DNA of 38,666 nt from JBMONI01 sp049324575. Its GTDB lineage: Bacteria > Omnitrophota > Omnitrophia > Omnitrophales > Aquincolibacteriaceae. The notes beneath the pieces were generated by a model. The model ran no database searches and was not told where the DNA came from. It saw nothing but the letters and a program-made list of their open reading frames with translations. Every line of letters starts with the position of its first letter. Positions within the stretch are counted from its first letter, which is position 1. Of the stretch, positions 25,035 to 32,209 are shown piece by piece. The stretch spans positions 1 through 38,666 of the forward strand of contig JBMONI010000030.1 in assembly GCA_049324575.1 (NCBI GenBank). The letters run 5' to 3'. The position numbers and the translations under genes are program-made.

Positions 25035-25117
25035 GGAGGCGTGGCAGAGCGGTCGAATGCGGCGGTCTTGCCCGCCACAAAGATTGGGCGGGTCCGCCTT
25101 TGGCGGAAAAACCGTTA
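25035..25117 (+). pseudogene. Broken tRNA-Ser copy, interrupted at the anticodon loop
   Basis: Bases 25035-25070 match 34 of the 36 first bases of the intact tRNA-Ser(UGA) at 25132, up to CTTG of the anticodon loop. The next 37 bases are a double palindrome. After it, AAAACCGTTA (25108-25117) matches the next ten bases of the intact gene exactly. The variable arm, T-arm and 3' acceptor strand are missing, so it cannot form a tRNA. It looks like a partial tandem duplication with an insertion. Confidence 0.8.
25071..25107. repeat. Double palindromic element inside the broken tRNA
   Basis: Two hairpins lie side by side: CCCGCC with GGCGGG around ACAAAGATTG, and CCGCC-TTT-GGCGG. The whole 37-base piece sits exactly between bases that are adjacent in the intact tRNA, so it behaves like a small inserted element. 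Confidence 0.7.
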
Positions 25118-25131
25118 CTTAAAGAGACTTT

Positions 25132-25218
25132 GGAGGGATGGCAGAGCGGTCGAATGCGGCGGTCTTGAAAACCGTTAGGCCCGCAAGGGTCTCGTAGGTT
25201 CGAATCCTACTCCCTCCG
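25132..25218 (+). tRNA. tRNA-Ser (anticodon UGA)
   Basis: Acceptor strands GGAGGGA and TCCCTCC pair fully. Anticodon stem GCGGT/ACCGT holds loop CTTGAAA with anticodon TGA. A long variable arm (stem GGCCC/GGGTC) marks a class II tRNA, and the T-arm is GTAGG-TTCGAAT-CCTAC. Discriminator G. No CCA is encoded. It lies 153 bases after serS. Confidence 0.96.
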
Positions 25219-25219
25219 T

Positions 25220-25249
25220 CGGTTAAAAAATAACCGGGAAAAATCCGGT
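25220..25249 (+). terminator. Overlapping hairpins after tRNA-Ser(UGA)
   Basis: CGGTTA-AAAAA-TAACCG (25220-25236) is a perfect 6-bp stem, and its right arm can instead pair as ACCGG with CCGGT (25233-25237 with 25245-25249). There is no T-run, so it is more likely a 3' processing or weak termination structure than a classical terminator. Confidence 0.35.
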
Positions 25250-25257
25250 ATTCGATT

Positions 25258-25263
25258 TATAAT
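25258..25263 (+). promoter_or_regulatory. Perfect -10 box before tRNA-Ser(GCU)
   Basis: TATAAT lies 18 bases before the mature 5' end. No good -35 sequence is seen, since this area overlaps the hairpins after the previous tRNA. Confidence 0.45.
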
Positions 25264-25281
25264 CCTGTTCTTTCTTTACGC

Positions 25282-25376
25282 GGAGAGGTCGCATAGCCCG
25301 GTTTAGTGCGGCGGTTTGCTAAACCGCTGTAGCGCCAAAAGCGCTACCGGGGGTTCAAATCCCCCCCTCTCCGCCA
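25282..25376 (+). tRNA. tRNA-Ser (anticodon GCU)
   Basis: Acceptor GGAGAGG/CCTCTCC, anticodon stem GCGGT/ACCGC with loop TTGCTAA and anticodon GCT. A long variable arm contains TAGCGC-CAAAA-GCGCTA, and the T-arm is GGGGG-TTCAAAT-CCCCC. Discriminator G is followed by an encoded CCA, unlike the UGA gene. Confidence 0.96.
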
Positions 25377-25395
25377 GTCAAAATTATTATTTGAC
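25377..25395 (+). terminator. Hairpin directly after the tRNA-Ser(GCU) CCA end
   Basis: GTCAAA-ATTATTA-TTTGAC is a perfect 6-bp stem with a 7-base loop that begins right after CCA. No T-run follows; a GC-rich inverted repeat follows instead. Confidence 0.4.
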
Positions 25396-25400
25396 CGGCG

Positions 25401-25423
25401 GACTCTCCTCCGGCGGCGGAGTC
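25401..25423. repeat. GC-rich inverted repeat near the tRNA genes
   Basis: GACTC and GAGTC bracket a CCTCCGGCGGCG centre. Like the element in the broken tRNA it is GC-rich and palindromic, and it lies just before the lower-GC GIY-YIG gene. No function is known. Confidence 0.4.
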
Positions 25424-25447
25424 GCTTTACGGAAATAATGTAAAAAC

Positions 25448-25702
25448 ATGCTTTATCTTTACATGTTGCTAAACGAAGCAAAGACTCGAACGTACACCGG
25501 TGTTGCTGGCGACGCGGAAAAGCGATTAGCTGAACATAATGCAGGGAAAGTCAAATCTTCAAGCCCCTATCGTCCTTATGAGATTATCCACACGGAATCA
25601 TTCGAGACATTGGTCGAAGCGCGACAAAGAGAGCGATTTTATAAACCCACCACTGGACGACGCAGAATAAAGGAAATGTTTTTTAGTCAACAATTACACT
25701 AG
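25448..25702 (+). CDS. Small GIY-YIG nuclease-superfamily protein
   Basis: An 84-residue stand-alone GIY-YIG domain of the UPF0213/YhbQ-like group. It begins LYLYMLLNEAKTRTYTGVAGDAEKRLAEH, in which YLYML and TYTG correspond to the GIY and YIG elements, followed by the conserved Arg of KRLAEHNAGK. It continues PYRPYEIIHTESFETLVEARQRER and GRRRIKEMF. The catalytic Glu of the family is probably the one in VEARQRE. By hand counts over two 60-base lines the gene is about 45 percent GC, against about 63 percent in one line of the next gene, so it may have been acquired. No clear ribosome site precedes the ATG. Members act on DNA ends or have no known role. Confidence 0.82.
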   Translation: MLYLYMLLNEAKTRTYTGVAGDAEKRLAEHNAGKVKSSSPYRPYEIIHTESFETLVEARQRERFYKPTTGRRRIKEMFFSQQLH

Positions 25703-25759
25703 CTATGGACGCGAACCCTTTGTTTACGTGATGGAAAAGACTAAGGAGCTTTAAAAGCG

Positions 25760-26803
25760 ATGCTCAAGACCAAAGGATACGCGACAAAAGGGCCGAAGGA
25801 AAAACTGGGGGCGTTCGAATTCGACCGCCGGGAGCCGGGGCCGCACGATGTTCTGATCGAGCTTCTCTATTGCGGGATCTGCCATTCCGATATTCATCAG
25901 GCCCGCAACGAGTGGGGGAATTCGACCTATCCGATGGTGCCCGGCCACGAGATCGTCGGAAAAGTCGTTCGCACCGGGCATAAAGTGACGCGGTTCAAAG
26001 CGGGCGATCTTGCGGGCGTTGGCTGTCTTGTCGATTCCTGCCGCGTTTGTCCGAGCTGCACGGAAGGTTTGGAGCAATACTGTGAGGGCCATCAGTCCTG
26101 GACCTATAACGGGACCGAGCAGGACAAAAAAACGCCGACTTACGGTGGCTATTCGTCGCAGATGACGGTCGATGAAATGTTCGCGCTGAAAGTATCCCCG
26201 AAGCTTTCGCCGGCCGGCGCGGCCCCGCTTCTTTGCGCGGGCATTACGACCTATTCTCCGCTGCGGTATTTCAAGGCCGGTCCCGGGAAAAAAGTGGCGG
26301 TCGCCGGGCTCGGCGGCCTTGGGCATATGGCGGTCAAGCTGGCGGCGTCCTTCGGCGCGAGCGTGACTGTGCTGAGCACTTCCCCGGCCAAAGAAAAGGA
26401 CGCGGCGAGGCTTGGCGCGCACGATTTCGCGCTTATCAAAAAGCCCGGGGTGATGGAGTCTCTGGCCGGCCACTTTGACCTGATCATCAATACGGCGTCG
26501 GCGGCGCACAATCTCGGAGCCTATCTCGATCTGGTCCGCCGCGACGGGACGATGGTTCTTCTCGGCGTTCCGGAGAAACCCGCGGAAGTTCATGCCTTCA
26601 GTCTGATCATGAAGCGCCGGAAGCTTGCCGGATCGCTGATCGGAGGGATCCGCGAGACGCAGGAGATGCTCGATCATTGCGCGGAGCGGGGGATCGTTTC
26701 CGACATCGAGATCATTCCTGTCCAGAAAGTCAACGAAGCTTATGAGCGGACCCTTCAAGGCGATGTTCGCTACCGGTTCGTGATCGATCTCAAAACCTTA
26801 TGA
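25760..26803 (+). CDS. Zinc-dependent alcohol dehydrogenase, cinnamyl-alcohol (YahK/AdhC-like) type
   Basis: A 347-residue NAD(P)-dependent aldehyde reductase or alcohol dehydrogenase. It has CGICHSDIH (catalytic zinc Cys), GHEIVGKV, and the structural zinc cluster CRVCPSCTEGLEQYC. It also has GGYSSQMTVDE, LLCAGITTYSPL, the Rossmann motif GLGGLGHMAVKLA and a C-terminal RYRFVIDL. Those features place it in the cinnamyl-alcohol dehydrogenase group, which usually prefers NADPH. AAGGAG lies before the ATG at 25760. It is followed after 16 bases by a GGDEF-like gene. The physiological substrate cannot be told. Confidence 0.93.
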   Translation: MLKTKGYATKGPKEKLGAFEFDRREPGPHDVLIELLYCGICHSDIHQARNEWGNSTYPMVPGHEIVGKVVRTGHKVTRFKAGDLAGVGCLVDSCRVCPSCTEGLEQYCEGHQSWTYNGTEQDKKTPTYGGYSSQMTVDEMFALKVSPKLSPAGAAPLLCAGITTYSPLRYFKAGPGKKVAVAGLGGLGHMAVKLAASFGASVTVLSTSPAKEKDAARLGAHDFALIKKPGVMESLAGHFDLIINTASAAHNLGAYLDLVRRDGTMVLLGVPEKPAEVHAFSLIMKRRKLAGSLIGGIRETQEMLDHCAERGIVSDIEIIPVQKVNEAYERTLQGDVRYRFVIDLKTL

Positions 26804-26819
26804 GAGGGAGGGCGCCCCA

Positions 26820-27596
26820 ATGACCCATCGAAAGATCAACACCGCGAAATGGATCGTGATGAGAAAACATTTGCGGGTTCTGGAGAATATCGTTCACATT
26901 TCATCCCTTTTCTTCAGCGCGCTTGCGCTCGTGCTGATGGCGGTCCTTTTTACCAAACTCAGGATGCGCGGGTTCACCGGCTTGCGGCCGGCCGAAGAAG
27001 GGCTTTTTATGGGCGCTTTTCTGACCGTGGCCCTCTTGACGGTCCACGCGCTCGCGATGGCTTATTTCCGTGCCCGGAGGAGGATCCTCGAGACGGACAT
27101 CTATCCGGTCGGGTTCCTTCCTTTGCACGATGCGGAATCCTTTCAGGACGTGCTTCGAAAAGAAACGCGCCGGGCCGGCCGTTACCGTCTGGCGCTGACG
27201 CTTTGCATCGTGAAGCTCGACGAATTTAAGGAGATAACCGATCTGCACGGCTGGGCGCATGGGAAAAAGCTCTTCGGGAATTTCGTCAAACTGGCCTCCG
27301 GGGTGGTTCGCTCGACCGATTATCTTTCGCATCTGGCAAGCGATGAGTTCGCGATCCTGCTTTGCCATACGGACCTTTCGCAGGCGCAAAAGTTCCTCTA
27401 CCGGCTCTACATTCAGACCCAGGAGAGGATGGAGATGACCTTCAGCTCGGGGATCACCGCCTACCGCAACGGGGAAAGCGAAGAAGCGTTCCTTGAGCGC
27501 GCGCACAAAGCCTTGACCCACGCCTACGCCGAAGGCCCGAAAAAAGTCCATTGCGCGATCGAGGCCGATGACCGGAAGAACATCCGGAATTTCTAG
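26820..27596 (+). CDS. Membrane protein with degenerate GGDEF domain
   Basis: A 258-residue protein with two membrane helices (about residues 24-45 and 62-83) and a cytoplasmic C-terminal GGDEF-fold domain (about 100-255). In that domain the signature GGDEF reads ASDEF (LASDEF at 172-177). The two glycines that hold GTP are replaced, so diguanylate cyclase activity is unlikely. Other fold elements remain, such as LCIVKLDEFKEITDLHGWAHGKKL and FSSGITAYRNGES. The role may be regulatory or structural. It lies between an alcohol dehydrogenase and bioA in the same direction; there is no clear shared function. Confidence 0.75.
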   Translation: MTHRKINTAKWIVMRKHLRVLENIVHISSLFFSALALVLMAVLFTKLRMRGFTGLRPAEEGLFMGAFLTVALLTVHALAMAYFRARRRILETDIYPVGFLPLHDAESFQDVLRKETRRAGRYRLALTLCIVKLDEFKEITDLHGWAHGKKLFGNFVKLASGVVRSTDYLSHLASDEFAILLCHTDLSQAQKFLYRLYIQTQERMEMTFSSGITAYRNGESEEAFLERAHKALTHAYAEGPKKVHCAIEADDRKNIRNF

Positions 27597-27629
27597 GAAA
27601 GGAAAAACGCTCTGTCCGAAATCGATGGG

Positions 27630-28979
27630 ATGAACCTCGCGGAAAAAGACAAAAAGTATCTTTGGCATCCCTTCACCCAGATGCGCGATTGGCAGGAAGA
27701 AGAGATCTTGATCATCCGCCGGGGGGACGGCGTTTATCTCGAAGACTTGGAGGGGAACCGGTACCTCGACGGCGTTTCTTCGCTTTGGTGCAATGTGCAC
27801 GGGCATCGGGTGCCGGAGCTCGATGCGGCGGTCCGGGAGCAGCTCGGCGAGATCGCGCATTCGACCTTTCTCGGTCTTTCCAACGTGCCGGCCATCGAGC
27901 TTGCGGAAAAACTCATTTCGATCGCCCCGCGGGGGCTTGCGCGCGTTTTTTATTCGGACTCGGGCTCGGAAGCCGTGGAGATCGCCCTGAAGATCGCGTT
28001 CCAGTACTGGAAGCTCCAGGGGAAGCCCGAAAAAAAGAAATTCGTCAAATTAACGCATGCCTATCACGGCGACACGATCGGGGCGGTCAGCGTCGGGGGG
28101 ATCGATCTTTTTCACGAGATTTTCAGCCCCCTTCTCTTCGAGACCCTGACGGTCCCCGCGCCGTACCGCTACCGATGGCCGACTTCGGAAGCCTGGCCGG
28201 TGGTTAAGGAAGAAGCCCTCGCCGCCATGGAAGCGGTCCTTCGGGAGCATCATCGGGAGACCGCGGCGCTTGTGATGGAGCCTCTGATGCAGGGAGCGGC
28301 CGGGATGATCGACCATCCGGAGGGATTCTTGGCGCGCGCCCGCGATCTCACGAAAAAATACGGGGTTCTTTTGATCGTCGACGAAGTCGCGACCGGGTTC
28401 GGGCGGACGGGGAAAATGTTCGCTTGCGAGCACGAACACGTGACGCCCGATCTCATGGCGGTTGCCAAGGGGCTTACCGGAGGCTATCTTCCCCTGGCGG
28501 CGACCCTTGTGACCGAAGAGATCTACCGGGCTTTTTTGGGGAGCTATGAAGCGTTCAAGGCTTTTTTTCACGGGCATACCTATACGGCGAATCCTTTAGC
28601 GTGCCGGGTCGCCTTGGCCAATTTGGGCCTTTTTGAAAAAAGGCAATTGATTCAAGCCCTGGAATCCCCCATAGGGTTTTTGAGGCAAAGATTGCAGGAC
28701 TTTTATAAGATCCCCGCGGTGGGGGACATCCGGCAAGTGGGCATGATGGCCGGGATCGAACTCGTGCGCGACCGGAAGACCAAACAGCCGTTCGCTCCTT
28801 CGGAAAAAATCGGGATCCGTGTGATCCAGGCGGCCCGGAAGAAGGGCGTGATTCTGCGGCCTTTAGGCTCAATTATTGTGCTGATGCCGCCGTTAAGTAT
28901 TCAGGAGGCGGAGCTTCGCCTCCTCCTTGATGTGACCGAGGAATCCATTCGGGAGGTGACCATACCTTATGGTGTTTAA
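27630..28979 (+). CDS. bioA: Adenosylmethionine-8-amino-7-oxononanoate aminotransferase
   Basis: PLP enzyme of biotin synthesis that makes 7,8-diaminopelargonate from KAPA, with S-adenosylmethionine as amino donor. The 449-residue class III aminotransferase has the BioA opening LWHPFTQMRDW and GVSSLWCNVHGHRVPELD. It also has SDSGSEAVEIALKIAFQYW, HAYHGDTIGAVSVGG, VMEPLMQGAAGM, DEVATGFGRTG and the PLP lysine in AVAKGLTGGYLPLAA (Lys280). These are BioA rather than generic ornithine/GABA aminotransferase features. It overlaps bioD by 11 bases. The ATG at 27630 has no clear ribosome site, although an AGGAAAGGA lies about 25 bases upstream. Confidence 0.95.
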   Translation: MNLAEKDKKYLWHPFTQMRDWQEEEILIIRRGDGVYLEDLEGNRYLDGVSSLWCNVHGHRVPELDAAVREQLGEIAHSTFLGLSNVPAIELAEKLISIAPRGLARVFYSDSGSEAVEIALKIAFQYWKLQGKPEKKKFVKLTHAYHGDTIGAVSVGGIDLFHEIFSPLLFETLTVPAPYRYRWPTSEAWPVVKEEALAAMEAVLREHHRETAALVMEPLMQGAAGMIDHPEGFLARARDLTKKYGVLLIVDEVATGFGRTGKMFACEHEHVTPDLMAVAKGLTGGYLPLAATLVTEEIYRAFLGSYEAFKAFFHGHTYTANPLACRVALANLGLFEKRQLIQALESPIGFLRQRLQDFYKIPAVGDIRQVGMMAGIELVRDRKTKQPFAPSEKIGIRVIQAARKKGVILRPLGSIIVLMPPLSIQEAELRLLLDVTEESIREVTIPYGV

Positions 28980-29703
28980 ACCGGGGATCTTTATCACCGG
29001 GACCGATACGAACGTGGGTAAGACCGTGGTGTCGGCAGGCCTCGCTCTCGTGCTCAGGGCCCGGGGGCTGAAGGTGGGCGTGATGAAACCCGTCGCGACC
29101 GGCTGCTACGGGAGAGAGGACCGCCTGATCTCCCACGATGCCGTGTATCTATGGGAGGCGGCCGAAAATGAATATCCGGCCCTGACCTCTCCGGCCCGGT
29201 ACAAACATCCGCTCGCGCCGCATGTGGCCGCCGGTCTCGAGAAGCGCGAAGTAAACGTGAAAAATATTTTCCACGCCTACGAAGAACTGCAGAAGCATTA
29301 TGATTTTTTGATCGTGGAAGGCGTGGGCGGTCTCTTGGTCCCGCTGACCAAAGAATACTTTGTGGCGAACCTGATCCGAGAATTCCGCCTGCCGATGGTC
29401 ATCGTTTCCCATGTCGGGCTGGGGGCGATCAACCACACGCTTCTGACGATCGATGCGGCGCTCGTCCGGGGCTTCGATATCAAGGGGATCATTTTCAACC
29501 GCGTGCCGCAGGCGAATCTGTCGCTCGCGGAGCTGACGAATCCCAAGACGATCCACGAGATCTCGGGGGTCCCGGTGCTGGGAGCGCTTCCGGAGATCGA
29601 AGGGCTGAACGTCGAGTCCTGCCGTTACGGAGATCTCAAGGCCACTTTTGAAGAAAGGGTCTGCGTCGAAAAAATCCTTTCGCTTCCCGCCCTGTCGGTT
29701 TGA
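28969..29703 (+). CDS. bioD: Dethiobiotin synthetase
   Basis: ATP-dependent carboxylase that closes the ureido ring to form dethiobiotin, the step after BioA. The 244-residue protein begins with the P-loop GTDTNVGKTVVSAGL (11-25) and has MKPVATGC, SPARYKHPLAPHVAA, VEGVGGLLVPLT and the nucleotide-site segment IIFNRVP. Its start overlaps the end of bioA by 11 bases, so the two are translationally coupled. bioB and bioF are not in the window. Length is typical. Confidence 0.96.
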   Translation: MVFKPGIFITGTDTNVGKTVVSAGLALVLRARGLKVGVMKPVATGCYGREDRLISHDAVYLWEAAENEYPALTSPARYKHPLAPHVAAGLEKREVNVKNIFHAYEELQKHYDFLIVEGVGGLLVPLTKEYFVANLIREFRLPMVIVSHVGLGAINHTLLTIDAALVRGFDIKGIIFNRVPQANLSLAELTNPKTIHEISGVPVLGALPEIEGLNVESCRYGDLKATFEERVCVEKILSLPALSV

Positions 29704-29724
29704 CCGGGAGCGTACGATCTTCCT

Positions 29725-30819
29725 ATGAAAAAGAAAGTTCTGATCGCCATGTCGGGCGGCGTCGACAGCTCGGTGGCTGCGGCGCTTCTTGTCGAAGCGG
29801 GCCATGAGGTAGAGGGCGTTACGCTTCGGCTTTGGGATCCCGCCCAAAGAGGGGTCTCGGGACCGCTTGCGGCGGGAGTCCAAAAAGCCCAGGAAGACGC
29901 GGCGGCCGTCGCGCGCCTGCTCGGGATCCCGCATCAGGGGGTTTCTTTCGAGGAAGAATTCCGCGGAGAGGTGATGGATTATTTTGCGCGGGAATACCGT
30001 CTCGGAAGAACACCCAACCCCTGTATCGTCTGCAACCGGCATATCAAATTCGGCCGTTTATGGGAGTATGCCCAAGGACTCGGCTGCGACGCGATGGCCA
30101 CCGGGCATTATGCCAGGGTCGCGGGCAATGAGAAAACCGGGACCTGGAGCCTTTACGAGGGGAAGGATCCGCGCAAGGACCAGTCCTATATGCTCGCAAG
30201 AATCGCGCCCTCTATGCTATCCAAAGTCCTTTTTCCTTTGGGGGAAATGACCAAAAAAAGGGTTCGCGAAAAAGCCAAAGCGCTTCATTTGCCGGTCCAT
30301 GAGAAGGCCGAGTCTCAAGAGATCTGTTTTATTCCGGACCAGGATTACGGGAAGTTCCTTGCTTTTTATGATCCCAGCATGGCGGGGGAAGGAGCCCGGG
30401 GGGTCGTCCGGACGAAGGACGGGAAGGTCCTCGGGACGCATGAAGGCTATTATCACTATACCCGGGGGCAGCGCCGCGGCCTGCGGATTCCCTTTACCGA
30501 GAGGCTCTACGTCCTTTCGACCGATCCCGCGACGCGCGAAGTGGTCGTGGGGAAGAAAGAGGACCTCCTGAACCGGGTTTTCACCGTTGTTTCGGTCAAT
30601 TGGCTTGTGGAGCCTTCGGTTGGGACAAACCTCAGAATTTGTGCTAAAATTAGATCGCAGCATCCGAAATCCCCGGCCCTCGCGGAGATCAAGACCCGCG
30701 AGAGCGTCCGGGTTTCGTTTGACGAACCCCAGGAATCCATCACTCCGGGGCAGGGCGCTGTTTTTTACGAAGGCTCCCGCGTGTTAGGCGGAGGATGGAT
30801 CGACGAAATTCTGGAGTGA
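29725..30819 (+). CDS. mnmA: tRNA-specific 2-thiouridylase MnmA
   Basis: Introduces the 2-thio group at uridine 34 of tRNA-Lys, Glu and Gln, complementing the MnmG modification also encoded here. The 364-residue protein has the PP-loop MSGGVDSSVAAALL, RTPNPCIVCNRHIKF with catalytic Cys103, ATGHYARV, DQSYML and ESQEICFIPD with catalytic Cys201, followed by the C-terminal beta-barrel with YTRGQRRGL and GQGAVFY. Residue 100 is Cys where many homologues have Asp, a known variation. It lies 21 bases after bioD and 9 bases before the Rnf-like cluster. Confidence 0.96.
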   Translation: MKKKVLIAMSGGVDSSVAAALLVEAGHEVEGVTLRLWDPAQRGVSGPLAAGVQKAQEDAAAVARLLGIPHQGVSFEEEFRGEVMDYFAREYRLGRTPNPCIVCNRHIKFGRLWEYAQGLGCDAMATGHYARVAGNEKTGTWSLYEGKDPRKDQSYMLARIAPSMLSKVLFPLGEMTKKRVREKAKALHLPVHEKAESQEICFIPDQDYGKFLAFYDPSMAGEGARGVVRTKDGKVLGTHEGYYHYTRGQRRGLRIPFTERLYVLSTDPATREVVVGKKEDLLNRVFTVVSVNWLVEPSVGTNLRICAKIRSQHPKSPALAEIKTRESVRVSFDEPQESITPGQGAVFYEGSRVLGGGWIDEILE

Positions 30820-30828
30820 CGATCATTC

Positions 30829-32190
30829 ATGCGCGGTATTTCTCTCGAAGATAAAAAAGACGCCAGCCTTGTCACTTGGACTACGCGCAGGCCTCGCCCT
30901 CCTTCCAAGGTGATGATCCCCCTGGGTTTTCCGGGGATGTCGCCGGCCGTTCCCTGTGTCGAGCCCGGCGACCGTGTGCGCATGGGCGATTGCATTGCGC
31001 GTCCGTCGGGGCCTGACTCGGTTTCGGTCCATGCGAGCGTGAACGGAAAAGTGCGCGGGATCTTTTCCAAAGAACACCCGGTGATCGGGACGGCGGAGAT
31101 GATCGAGATCGAAACGGATCTTCATTTGGACAATACATGGCCTCAAGGGGGTGAGCGGAAAAAATGGGAGGAAGTCCCTTCCGAAGAACAACTTATTCTT
31201 TTCCAGCATTCCGGCCTCGTCGATACGAGGACTCTTGAGCCCCTCCATCTTTCGCTTCATCGGGCGGCCGGAAAGGTCCATACGCTGGTCCTGAACGCCT
31301 GTCAATCCGAGCCTTATCTCACCTCCTCCCACGTGCTTTTGCTTGCGCATCCTCTGGAAATTCTCAAAGGGGCCGAAGCGCTTCGCCGCATCCTGGGGGC
31401 GGCCAAAGTGATCTTGGCCGTGGACCCCCGTCAGCGCGAAGTGGCGGAGGTCTTGAACAGCAAGATCTATTTCTTGAAATGGGACCCTTTCGAGGTCCGG
31501 ACGCTTTCTTCCCTCTATCCCCAGGACGATCTTTTTTGCCTGATGCAGGGGCTTTTCGGGACCCGCCGGGACGATCTCGAACGGGAACTTGCAGCGGTCG
31601 CGGTCCATGATCCGGCGACCGTTTTCGCGGCCTACGAATCCGTAGCGCTTCAAAAACCTTTTTTTGAACGCGCCGTAACCGTCGGCGGCGAATGCGTGGC
31701 CGAGGCTCAGAATGTCTGGGCGCCGCTTGGGACGCCCGCCTCCGAAGTTTTCAAATTCGCGCGAGGACTTCTGCGGACGCCGGCCAAAATGCTGATGGGG
31801 GGGCCGATGAGGGGGCAGGTTTTCGCGGATCTCGAAGCGAGCCTTCTTCCTTCATCGTCAGCGCTATTAGCCCTTCCGAAAGAGGTGCTCGCGGAGGGGG
31901 CTGAATCCTCCTGCATCCGCTGTCGCCGATGCGGCGAAGCCTGTCCTTCCGGCCTTTCGCCGGCCATGATCACTTTGGCCGTCGAGCAAGGTGATTTTGA
32001 AAGCGCCGTTGAATGGGGGGCGGAGGACTGCACGGACTGCGGGGTCTGTTCTTATGTATGTCCGGCTTTTCGGCCGATGGCCTCGCTGATGCGGAGCGCC
32101 CGGCAGTTTGCGGACACCTCTCTTGTTCCTTCTGTGGCCGGGGCGCCGAAAACGAAGACGGCGTCAGAAACGGTTCTTCAACGTTCTTGA
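30829..32190 (+). CDS. RnfC-like iron-sulfur subunit lacking the flavin/NADH loop
   Basis: A 453-residue homologue of RnfC. The N-terminal barrel region shows VEPGDRVRMGDCIARP and SVHASVNGKVRGI, then NACQSEPYLT, matching the RnfC motif with EPYLT. The C-terminal part has VTVGGECV, PLGTPASEV and two 4Fe-4S motifs: CIRCRRCGEACP (Cys 362, 365, 368, 372) and CTDCGVCSYVCP (Cys 401, 404, 407, 411). At the place of GGAGFPT, the glycine loop that binds FMN/NADH in RnfC and NuoF, the sequence reads QHSGLVDTRTLE. The protein is probably an iron-sulfur relay rather than an NADH dehydrogenase. It is the first gene of the cluster and lies directly before the double DsbA gene. Confidence 0.82.
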   Translation: MRGISLEDKKDASLVTWTTRRPRPPSKVMIPLGFPGMSPAVPCVEPGDRVRMGDCIARPSGPDSVSVHASVNGKVRGIFSKEHPVIGTAEMIEIETDLHLDNTWPQGGERKKWEEVPSEEQLILFQHSGLVDTRTLEPLHLSLHRAAGKVHTLVLNACQSEPYLTSSHVLLLAHPLEILKGAEALRRILGAAKVILAVDPRQREVAEVLNSKIYFLKWDPFEVRTLSSLYPQDDLFCLMQGLFGTRRDDLERELAAVAVHDPATVFAAYESVALQKPFFERAVTVGGECVAEAQNVWAPLGTPASEVFKFARGLLRTPAKMLMGGPMRGQVFADLEASLLPSSSALLALPKEVLAEGAESSCIRCRRCGEACPSGLSPAMITLAVEQGDFESAVEWGAEDCTDCGVCSYVCPAFRPMASLMRSARQFADTSLVPSVAGAPKTKTASETVLQRS

Positions 32191-32209
32191 TCATCCAAAA
32201 GGAGAGTCC

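Noticed and set aside
32108..32209. Longer N-terminus for the tandem DsbA protein
   Set aside because: It would overlap the RnfC-like gene, and the signal segment follows the ATG at 32210 with AAAAGGAG upstream.
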